Below the pieces are notes generated by a model that did no database searches, was not told the DNA's origin, and saw nothing but the letters and a program-made list of their open reading frames with translations. Position numbers and translations under genes: made by a program. From Flavobacterium panici (GTDB taxonomy: Bacteria > Bacteroidota > Bacteroidia > Flavobacteriales > Flavobacteriaceae), in contig NZ_CAIJDE010000036.1 of NCBI RefSeq assembly GCF_903819335.1, positions 62,001-126,000 on the forward strand: a stretch of DNA of 64,000 bases, in the 5' to 3' direction. The first letter of the stretch is position 1. Each line of letters begins with the position of its first letter. Shown here in pieces: positions 17,421 through 25,414 of this stretch.

Positions 17421-17440
17421 TGTAGTATAGTATAGTATAA
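17421..17440 (+). promoter_or_regulatory. PUL operator copy 3, at the start site of susC
   Basis: TGTAGTATAGTATAGTATAA overlaps the predicted transcription start. It contains the direct repeat TAGTATAGTATAGTATA, and the operator begins seven bases after the -7 TTTG as at 7821. A bound repressor here would block initiation. Confidence 0.7.
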
Positions 17441-17524
17441 GTCAATTCGTTTTCTCGTATTTTAATGCTCAATAAAAAGAATAAAACTAACTCACTAATT
17501 TATTAACTAAAAAACCAAATTATT

Positions 17525-20500
17525 ATGAGAATTGCAATAAGATACTTATGCTTCTTAGTAGTTATGATGTGTGCCGGTACACTTTACTCCCAAACCATAA
17601 CCGGTAAAGTTACAGACAATGAAAATTTACCATTGCCAGGCGCCACAATTCTGGTAAAAGGTACACCGAACTCTACAGTAACAGACATAGACGGCAGTTA
17701 TAAATTGTCTAACGTAAAATCCGGCTCAACTTTAGAGTTCAAGTTTATAGGATTTAATCCGCAGACGGTTATTGCTAATAAATCTGAAATTAATGTCTCT
17801 TTAAGTCCAAGTCCACAGGAATTAAATGAGATAGTAGTAGTAGGAGCTTCAGTAAAAAGAGGAGATCTTACCGGAGCGGTAGGAAACGTAAAAGGAGAAA
17901 AACTGCTGGAAACACCAACAGCAAACGCAGTGCAGGCATTGCAAGGACGTGCAGCGGGTGTTTATGTACAGCAAAATACAACTCCGGGTTCAAGCGGTAG
18001 TATTAAAATAAGAGGAAACAACTCGATACAATTTGGTACAAATCCAATTTTTGTAGTTGATGGTCTTATTATTGACGGCGGTTTTGAATCGATAAACCCT
18101 AATGATATTGCGAATATTGATATCTTAAAAGATGCATCTTCTACAGCTATTTATGGTGCAAGAGGAGCAAATGGAGTTGTGGTAATTACAACTAAAAAAG
18201 GATCAAAAGGAGAAGGAAAAATAAACTTTGATACCTGGGTTGGAATGTCTGAGTTTAGCAAAACGCTTCCGTTAATGAACGGACAGCAATTGTTTGATCT
18301 TAGAGTTGATGCATTTGCAAATCAATATATGGATCAAAATCCAAATGCTGATCGTGCTGCTTATATCAATCAGATTAAATCAGACGGATCTACAGTATTT
18401 GCCCCATACGAATTAGAATCTTACAGAACAGGAAAAAGCTACAACTGGTTAGATGAAGTAGCAAGAACAGGAATGCAGACTAATTACAATCTTTCTTTTT
18501 CGGGAGGAGGAGATAAAGGTTCTTATTTTGTGAGTTTCAACTACGCAGATCAGGATGGACTTTTAGAAAAGTCTTCTTTCAAAAGATATAACGGAAAAAT
18601 CAATTTGACGCAGGACGTTAAAAAATGGCTTCAAATAGGTACAAGTACTACTTTTTCACGCAGTGAAGCAAGTTATATCGAAGGAAGTGCTTTCGGAAAT
18701 GCATTAGGCGCTAATCCACTATTGCCTATTGATCCAGATGCTACTTATTTAAAATACGGAGACGTATTAAACGCAGATGCTTACAACCCAATTAAAAGTT
18801 TAACAATTGATAATGTAAGTTCTAAAAACCGTTTAATGTCAAGTAATTATGTAAACATTAAACCTGCAGACGGATTAAACTTAAGAACTACTTTTTCTAT
18901 TGATATTACAGATCAGGCCAACTTTTCGTACCAGCCAATGGATACAGGACAATCTATTAGAAATTCTGCAAACGGAGATGCTAATCATTACAGATACAGT
19001 GAATTGAATTACCAATGGGATAATACTATCACATACAATAAATCAATAGGAAAACACGATTTTAGTGCACTTGGAGCTTTTTCTATGCAGAAAAATTCAA
19101 ACAATTACACGCAAGTTGATGCAAGAGGTTTTTCATCAGATGATTTTACTTATATGTACTTAAATGGCGCATCTCAAAAACAAGATTTTTCATTAGGTTC
19201 AGATTTTGTTACAACGACTTTAATGTCTTACACAGGAAGATTAAATTATTCGTATGATAAAAAATACTTCGCAACTGTTACAACACGTTTAGATGGTTCT
19301 TCTCGTTTTGGACCTAATAATAAATGGGGAACTTTTCCATCTGTAGCTTTAGGCTGGGATATTTCCAAAGAGTTTTTAGAATCTGTAGAAAGCATTAAAT
19401 TATTAAAACTTCGAGGCAGTTATGGTATTGCAGGAAACCAAAATATACCAAACTATGCTTATGTAAGTAAATATAGACCAGTTTATACAAATGGAAGTGT
19501 TGTTTATAAACCAAGCGATTATTTAGGAAATCCTGACTTACAATGGGAAAGACAAAAACAATTTGATTTTGGTTTAGACTTTGCAACTTCAGATAACAGA
19601 TTCTCTATGACTGTGGATTATTTTGATATCAAAAATGACAACCTGTTAATGGTAAAAAGTGTAACTAGTTTAAGTGGGTTTACGACTGGAATAGACAACG
19701 TAGGTACGATGGTAAACAAAGGAGTTGAATTTAGTGCCAATTATAAAATCTTAAAAAATAATAATCTTAACTGGGATGTTTCAGGAAACATTTCATCTGC
19801 CAAAAACAAAATTACCAAGTTATACGGAGAAACTACAGCCATCTACAATACAGGAGGTTACACTGGAGTTGAAATTCAAAGAACAGGAAATTTATTCGTA
19901 GGTAAATCTGTTAATTCTATTTATGTATTTGAGTTTGATAAAATTGCTCAGGCATCAGATATGACAGAAATAAGTAAAATCAATTTTGGAGGAAGAACAG
20001 TTAAACCGGGAGATATTGTTCCTGTAGATAGAAACAAAGACGGAAAAATTGATGATAACGACCGTTATGTAGTTGGAAACACAGATCCAGATTTTTATGG
20101 AGGATTTGCAACTGATTTTAGCTACAAAGGTTTTGGATTGAATGCTGTTTTTGCTTACTCTATTGGAGGAAGAAGAATCAGTTCTGCTTATGAAAGTTTT
20201 ATGAGTTCTGGCGGAATGAGTGCTGCTCATACTGATTTATTAGACCGTTGGACACCAGAGCATACGGATACAAATGTACCAAGAGCTTATTATGGCGGAG
20301 GAAGATTTAACAGTTATGAGACATCATTGGCAATTCAAAATTCTTCGTTCTTACGTTTAAATGCATTGACATTATCATACAACTTTCCTAATTCAATTTT
20401 GGAGAAAGCATATCTTCAAAATCTAAGACTTTATGTTACCGGATCTAATTTATTTACGATCACAAAATACAAAGGTTACGATCCAGAAGGAGGAGATAGT

Positions 20501-20548
20501 TATCCTAACTCAAGAATGTTTGTTTTAGGTTTAAATGTTTCACTTTAA
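17525..20548 (+). CDS. SusC/RagA family TonB-dependent outer membrane transporter
   Basis: A 1007-residue outer membrane protein. A signal peptide ends near TLYSQ. Residues about 23-100 are the carboxypeptidase-D-like domain (ITGKVTDNENLPLPGATI). The plug follows with GRAAGVYVQQNTTPGSSGSIKIRG and DASSTAIYGARGANGVVVITTKKG. The rest is a 22-strand barrel ending in a typical C-terminal strand (NSRMFVLGLNVSL). With the SusD lipoprotein downstream it forms the pair that imports oligosaccharides using TonB energy. The promoter carries the PUL operator. The glycan cannot be read from the sequence, but neighbours point to galactose-containing oligosaccharides. Confidence 0.95.
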   Translation: MRIAIRYLCFLVVMMCAGTLYSQTITGKVTDNENLPLPGATILVKGTPNSTVTDIDGSYKLSNVKSGSTLEFKFIGFNPQTVIANKSEINVSLSPSPQELNEIVVVGASVKRGDLTGAVGNVKGEKLLETPTANAVQALQGRAAGVYVQQNTTPGSSGSIKIRGNNSIQFGTNPIFVVDGLIIDGGFESINPNDIANIDILKDASSTAIYGARGANGVVVITTKKGSKGEGKINFDTWVGMSEFSKTLPLMNGQQLFDLRVDAFANQYMDQNPNADRAAYINQIKSDGSTVFAPYELESYRTGKSYNWLDEVARTGMQTNYNLSFSGGGDKGSYFVSFNYADQDGLLEKSSFKRYNGKINLTQDVKKWLQIGTSTTFSRSEASYIEGSAFGNALGANPLLPIDPDATYLKYGDVLNADAYNPIKSLTIDNVSSKNRLMSSNYVNIKPADGLNLRTTFSIDITDQANFSYQPMDTGQSIRNSANGDANHYRYSELNYQWDNTITYNKSIGKHDFSALGAFSMQKNSNNYTQVDARGFSSDDFTYMYLNGASQKQDFSLGSDFVTTTLMSYTGRLNYSYDKKYFATVTTRLDGSSRFGPNNKWGTFPSVALGWDISKEFLESVESIKLLKLRGSYGIAGNQNIPNYAYVSKYRPVYTNGSVVYKPSDYLGNPDLQWERQKQFDFGLDFATSDNRFSMTVDYFDIKNDNLLMVKSVTSLSGFTTGIDNVGTMVNKGVEFSANYKILKNNNLNWDVSGNISSAKNKITKLYGETTAIYNTGGYTGVEIQRTGNLFVGKSVNSIYVFEFDKIAQASDMTEISKINFGGRTVKPGDIVPVDRNKDGKIDDNDRYVVGNTDPDFYGGFATDFSYKGFGLNAVFAYSIGGRRISSAYESFMSSGGMSAAHTDLLDRWTPEHTDTNVPRAYYGGGRFNSYETSLAIQNSSFLRLNALTLSYNFPNSILEKAYLQNLRLYVTGSNLFTITKYKGYDPEGGDSYPNSRMFVLGLNVSL

Positions 20549-20581
20549 AAATAATTTTCGACAATAATTAAAAATATAATT

Positions 20582-22111
20582 ATGAAAGTAAAAATTTTAA
20601 CGGCAATGGCATCTATAATGCTTTTTGCTTCCTGTTCAGATTTCTTAGATCAGGACCCAAATACTGCTCTTACTGAAGAACAGACTTATTCAAAAATGGA
20701 TAATATTGAACCTCTTGTTTTAGGAATGTATTCTTCATGGAGAAATGTACAAAAAGACAGAGGAGGACTAATGTTTCAATTAGGAACAGATGAAACGCAG
20801 CAAGGAGCATTTCAGGTAATGACAACTCCGGGACAAGCAGGATTAGATTACTATAATGGTTTTCTTTCTCAGGAAAATACTGCTTTAGCTGAACAATGGG
20901 ATTCACGCTGGTTAGTTTTACAAAGCGCTGGTCAGGCAATATATGCCTTGAATAACAATACAGAAGCAGATACAGCCCGTAGAAATATATTACTTGGAGA
21001 AGCTAGTTTTATAAGAGCTAGTTTAATGTTTGAGCTTTCGCAATACTGGGGAGAAATTCCAATTTTGGATCAGGCACGTACTCAGGAATTAGGATATGGA
21101 AGACAGCCATTGCCAGATGTATATACATACATTATCAACGACCTTAAAGTAGCCGAAGCAAATTTGCCAGCGACACAATCAAATAAAGCTTTGCCAGTAA
21201 AATATCTTGCTCAGGCATTATTAGGGAAAGTATTTTTATACGCTCCTGTAGCTTCTGGCGCACGTGATTATACTCAGGCAAAAGAATGGTTAGGAAAAGT
21301 TATCTCTTCGGGAAAATACAGCTTATTAGCAAATTATGCAGATGTTTTTAGCCCGGATCATGCAAACTCTACAGAGTCACTTTATGAATTTCAGTTCAAC
21401 AATACCTGGCCTGATAACAACCAAATTCAATGGCAGACAGGATCGAGAGCAATCGCAAACTTAGATCAGTATGCTTATTTTGGAGGGTATGATTTATTAG
21501 TTCCAACACAATATTGCTATAAAGATAAATCAGCTGGCGGTATTTGGGAACCAGGTGATAAACGTAAAGATGCAAGTATTCGTTACGATTTTACTTATAG
21601 AGGAATTACACCAACAATTCCGGCAGGTTTTGGAGGAGATGAATTAGATCCGCACGTAAAAAAATACGAAGATGTTCGTGTAGACGGAAGACAATCATTT
21701 TGGAATTCAGGAAAAAACAAACCATATATCCGTTATGCTGATGTATTGTTATGCTATGCAGAATGTTTAAATGAATTAGGAAGTACTACAGATGCTGAAG
21801 GATATGTAAACCAAGTTCGTACCCGTGCTTTTGGAGGAACACTTCCGGCGGGAATGAACTGGACTGGACTTTCTCAGGCAGATTTCAGAGACAGAATTTT
21901 AGATGAGCGTATGCGTGAATTAGCATTTGAAGGCTGGAGAAGAATGGATCTTATACGTACAGGAAAATTGGTACAGTATGTAAAAACTCGTAATAAATGG
22001 GCAGCTGAAAGCGGAACAATAGCCGAATTTCATAACAGATACCCAATTTCTCTAAAAGAAATTCAGCTTAATGATGATATAAACCCAGAAGATCAAAATC
22101 CTGGTTATTAA
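20582..22111 (+). CDS. SusD/RagB family surface glycan-binding lipoprotein
   Basis: A 509-residue lipoprotein of the SusD type. The lipobox is LFASC with the lipid-bearing Cys at residue 19, followed by SDFLDQDPN, acidic residues that fit a Bacteroidota surface-export signal. The body has TPR-like helices and the family's C-terminal features (RYADVLLCYAECLNELG, RDRILDERMRELAFEGWRRMDLIRTG). It acts as the lid of the SusC transporter and binds glycan at the cell surface. The gene follows susC by 33 bases. An inverted repeat closes the unit on the 3' side. Confidence 0.95.
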   Translation: MKVKILTAMASIMLFASCSDFLDQDPNTALTEEQTYSKMDNIEPLVLGMYSSWRNVQKDRGGLMFQLGTDETQQGAFQVMTTPGQAGLDYYNGFLSQENTALAEQWDSRWLVLQSAGQAIYALNNNTEADTARRNILLGEASFIRASLMFELSQYWGEIPILDQARTQELGYGRQPLPDVYTYIINDLKVAEANLPATQSNKALPVKYLAQALLGKVFLYAPVASGARDYTQAKEWLGKVISSGKYSLLANYADVFSPDHANSTESLYEFQFNNTWPDNNQIQWQTGSRAIANLDQYAYFGGYDLLVPTQYCYKDKSAGGIWEPGDKRKDASIRYDFTYRGITPTIPAGFGGDELDPHVKKYEDVRVDGRQSFWNSGKNKPYIRYADVLLCYAECLNELGSTTDAEGYVNQVRTRAFGGTLPAGMNWTGLSQADFRDRILDERMRELAFEGWRRMDLIRTGKLVQYVKTRNKWAAESGTIAEFHNRYPISLKEIQLNDDINPEDQNPGY

Positions 22112-22181
22112 TATCTTTTAAAATAGTTTTTATCGTTTGGTTATGTGATTTTTTGGTTAATAATCACAGTTTTTGATTTGT

Positions 22182-22254
22182 AATGCCATTTTGGATATAG
22201 GTAATAAAACAGTCCTGAGAATTCTGTTAGAAAAACTTATTCCAAAATGGCATT
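22182..22254. repeat. Inverted repeat between susD and the GH2 gene
   Basis: AATGCCATTTTGGA (22182-22195) is exactly reverse-complementary to 22241-22254, with a 45-base loop that itself contains AACAG/CTGTT. It could be a weak terminator or an RNA-stabilising hairpin that lowers expression of downstream genes relative to susCD. It also overlaps the first possible ATG of the GH2 frame, which argues against that start. Confidence 0.6.
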
Positions 22255-22294
22255 CTTATTTTTAGTTACAATTTTTCATCATTCAAATAACAAT

Positions 22295-25240
22295 ATGAAA
22301 TTCAATACAATTCAGGTTTATATCACTTTATTTGTTTTAAATGCCTTATCGTTCCATTTTTATGCTCAGAATAAAGTAAGTCTGAACTCTTCAGACATTG
22401 TCTGGAAATTAAAACCACAGGCAGAATTAGGAAAAGACAGCCTTAAAATAGCTGCTGCAGATTATTCAGATAAAGACTGGGTAAAAGCAGTAGTTCCGGG
22501 TACAGTTTTTAATTCCTATGTCGTTAGCGGTTTAGAAAAAGATCCCAATTTTGGGGACAATATTTATCAGGTTGATAAATCAAAATACGACCGCAGTTTT
22601 TGTTATCGTTCAGAATTTAGTGTTCCCGAAAATTTTACCAAAGAAATAATCTGGTTAAACTTTGAAGGAATCAATCGTGAAGGTGATATTTACCTCAACG
22701 GAAAAAAACTAGCCACTCTTAGCGGAATGATGCAGCGTGGTAAATTTGACGTTACAAAATTAGTGCACCGCAAAGCAAAAAATGTGCTGACTATTTTAGT
22801 AAGTATTCCAAAACAGCCTTTAAACAATTACGGAAGCCCAACTTATATTTCAAGTGCCGGCTGGGACTGGATGCCTTATGTACCGGGATTAAATTCAGGA
22901 ATTACAGATGATGTTTTTTTAAGCAATACAGATAAAGTAACAATTGCAGATCCTTGGGTTCATACGAATCTGTCAACTAATGCACGTGCAGATTTAGATG
23001 TAAAAGTCGACCTTAAAAATTCATCAACACAAAATCAGGAAGGAGTTTTGACTGGTGTGATAATGCCTGGAAATATTACTTTTTCTAAAAAAATAAGTCT
23101 TGATGCTAATGCAGTTACAAGTGTAAAATTAAGCAAAGAACAATTTCCGGAACTTTCAATTCAAAACCCTAAATTATGGTGGCCAAATGGTTACGGAGAT
23201 CCTAATTTATATACGTGCCAATTCACTTTTAAAATTGGAGATGTAGTTTCTGATTCCCAAAAAATAACTTTCGGAATCAAAAAATATACCTACGATACAG
23301 AAGGCGGTGTTTTGCATATTTCGATTAACAGAAAACGCGTTTTTCTAAAAGGAGGAAACTGGGGAATGAGTGAGTATATGCTTCGCTGCAGAGGTGAAGA
23401 ATACGATTTGAAAGTCAAACTTCACAAAGAAATGAATTACAATATTATTCGTAACTGGTTAGGTTCAACAACAGATGTTGAATTTTACCAGGCTTGTGAC
23501 AAATACGGAATTATGGTTTGGGACGATTTTTGGCTAAATGCAAATCCAAATCTTCCTTTAGATATTCATGTTTTTAACAGCAATGTGATTGAGAAAATCA
23601 AACGAGTTCGAAATCATGCGAGTATCGCTATTTGGTGCGGAAATAATGAAGGTTTACCTCAACCTCCACTTAATGGATGGATTGCAGAAAATATCAAAAC
23701 TTTTGATAACAACGACCGTTATTACCAACCATGTTCAAATACAGGAAACTTAAGCGGCAGCGGACTTTGGGGCAATAAAGATCCAAGATTTTATTTTACA
23801 AAATATCCGGAACCTTATGTGGGAACAGGAGACGGCCCAAGCTGGGGTTTAAGATCTGAAATTGGTACAGCCGTTTTTCCGAATATGGAAAGTTTCAAAA
23901 AAATTATTCCCGAAAAAGACTGGTGGCCAAGAAACGATATGTGGGACAAACATTTCTTTGGACAAAAAGCCTTTAATGCTTCTCCGGACAATTATGATAA
24001 AAGCATAACCGAACGTTACGGCAAACCAAATAATCTGGAAGAATATACTAAAAAAGCCCAATTATTAAATATTGAAACCAACAAAGCCATGTACGAAGGC
24101 TGGTTAGACCACATGTGGGAAGACGCTTCGGGAATAATGATTTGGATGAGTCAGTCCTCATATCCAAGTATGGTTTGGCAGACTTACGATTATTATTATG
24201 ACTTAACAGGAGCGTATTGGGGCGTAAAATCGGCATGTGAGCCTATGCATATTCAGTGGAGCCCAGTAAATAATTCGGTTAAAGTAATCAATACGACCGG
24301 AACGGATTTCAAGAATTTAACTGCCGAAGCAACGGTTTATAATTTGGATGGAAAATCTGTAGCAAAGTTTAGTCAAAATGCCGTTGTAGATTCTTATTCA
24401 AATACAGCGACAGAAAGTTTCGTAATTCCGTTTTATTCCAATCAGAAAGATTTAGCCTTTCAAAAAAATGTTATTGCATCTTCAACAGAGGGCGGAAACA
24501 CTAAAGATATTACAGACGGCGATTCAAATACCCGCTGGGCAAGTAAATCAACAGATGATGAATGGATTTATGTAGATCTTGAAAACGAATATATTATCAA
24601 TCGCGTAGTTTTAAACTGGGAAAATGCATACGGTAAAGAATATAAAATTCAAATAAGTACAGATGCAAAAAACTGGACAGATGTAAGTACGATTAAAGAT
24701 GGAAAACAAGGACTTCAGAATATTTCGTTTGATGAAACCAAAGGACGTTATGTTCGAATGCTGGGAATAAAACGCGGTTCAGGCTGGGGATATTCGTTAT
24801 ATGATTTCAAAGTTTTTGGAGCAGAAACTAATACCGATACTTCTAGTTTGAGTCCGGTACATTTCATCCGATTAAAATTAAAAGATGCTCAGAATAAAAT
24901 ACTAAGTGAGAATTTTTATTGGAGAGGTTCTAATATGAAAGATTTCACAGATTTGAATAAATTGCCAAAAGCAAACGTAAATGTTTCCAGTAAAGTGGTA
25001 AAACAAAACGGGAAGTATATTATTAAATCGAAGATTTCAAGCCCTTTAGGAATTGCATTCGGAATTCAGATACAAGCCGTAAATGAAAAATCCGGAACTC
25101 AAATATTACCTGCAATTGTAAGTGACAGCTACTTTACTTTGCTAAAAGGAGAAAGCAAAGAAGTCACCATAGAATTTGAAGAATCAGCTTTAAAAAACGG
25201 AGAAAAACCAGTTATAAAAGCGATTCCTTATAATAAATAA
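22295..25240 (+). CDS. GH2 exo-beta-glycosidase (beta-mannosidase/exo-glucosaminidase type) with F5/8-type C domain
   Basis: A 981-residue exported enzyme; the signal peptide ends near HFYAQ. The GH2 sugar-binding sandwich (about 50-210) and immunoglobulin-like domain precede the barrel. Glu452 in AIWCGNNEG is the predicted acid/base and Glu522 in GLRSEIGTAVFPN the candidate nucleophile. Residues about 720-850 form a discoidin/CBM32-like domain (ITDGDSNTRWASKSTDDEW, then SLYDFKVFGAE) inserted before the last beta domain. The sequence resembles beta-mannosidase and exo-beta-D-glucosaminidase members more than beta-galactosidases. The frame begins 16 codons earlier, but this ATG gives a clean signal peptide and avoids the upstream hairpin. 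Confidence 0.85.
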   Translation: MKFNTIQVYITLFVLNALSFHFYAQNKVSLNSSDIVWKLKPQAELGKDSLKIAAADYSDKDWVKAVVPGTVFNSYVVSGLEKDPNFGDNIYQVDKSKYDRSFCYRSEFSVPENFTKEIIWLNFEGINREGDIYLNGKKLATLSGMMQRGKFDVTKLVHRKAKNVLTILVSIPKQPLNNYGSPTYISSAGWDWMPYVPGLNSGITDDVFLSNTDKVTIADPWVHTNLSTNARADLDVKVDLKNSSTQNQEGVLTGVIMPGNITFSKKISLDANAVTSVKLSKEQFPELSIQNPKLWWPNGYGDPNLYTCQFTFKIGDVVSDSQKITFGIKKYTYDTEGGVLHISINRKRVFLKGGNWGMSEYMLRCRGEEYDLKVKLHKEMNYNIIRNWLGSTTDVEFYQACDKYGIMVWDDFWLNANPNLPLDIHVFNSNVIEKIKRVRNHASIAIWCGNNEGLPQPPLNGWIAENIKTFDNNDRYYQPCSNTGNLSGSGLWGNKDPRFYFTKYPEPYVGTGDGPSWGLRSEIGTAVFPNMESFKKIIPEKDWWPRNDMWDKHFFGQKAFNASPDNYDKSITERYGKPNNLEEYTKKAQLLNIETNKAMYEGWLDHMWEDASGIMIWMSQSSYPSMVWQTYDYYYDLTGAYWGVKSACEPMHIQWSPVNNSVKVINTTGTDFKNLTAEATVYNLDGKSVAKFSQNAVVDSYSNTATESFVIPFYSNQKDLAFQKNVIASSTEGGNTKDITDGDSNTRWASKSTDDEWIYVDLENEYIINRVVLNWENAYGKEYKIQISTDAKNWTDVSTIKDGKQGLQNISFDETKGRYVRMLGIKRGSGWGYSLYDFKVFGAETNTDTSSLSPVHFIRLKLKDAQNKILSENFYWRGSNMKDFTDLNKLPKANVNVSSKVVKQNGKYIIKSKISSPLGIAFGIQIQAVNEKSGTQILPAIVSDSYFTLLKGESKEVTIEFEESALKNGEKPVIKAIPYNK

Positions 25241-25252
25241 TCAATTTCAAAT

Positions 25253-25279
25253 CCTGCAAGGTTTCCAAAACCTTGTAGG
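25253..25279. repeat. Palindromic repeat, CCTGCAAGG family, copy 1
   Basis: A 27-base near-palindrome starting CCTGCAAGGTTT and ending AAACCTTGTAGG, with a three-base loop. Four more copies lie at 27764, 27823, 28316 and 28381. A shorter AAACCTGACAGGTTT palindrome follows it. Confidence 0.8.
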
Positions 25280-25380
25280 TATAATTTAAAGGCTAAAAGA
25301 TTCTCATAGTAAACCTGACAGGTTTAATCGAAACGGAGAAAAAAATATACAAGTTCTCACAGACTAAAAAAATCCATTCC

Positions 25381-25399
25381 AATCCTTTTAATCTGTGGC
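25381..25399. repeat. Half copy of the CCACAGATTAAAAGGATT repeat
   Basis: AATCCTTTTAATCTGTGGC lies just before the GH95 gene. It is identical to one arm of the perfect inverted repeat at 57385-57450, so the same repeat family occurs in unrelated loci. Confidence 0.6.
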
Positions 25400-25414
25400 A
25401 AAAAAACAAACAAC

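Noticed and set aside
22247..22294. Upstream start for the GH2 gene
   Set aside because: It falls inside the second arm of the inverted repeat and spoils the signal peptide; the ATG at 22295 fits better.
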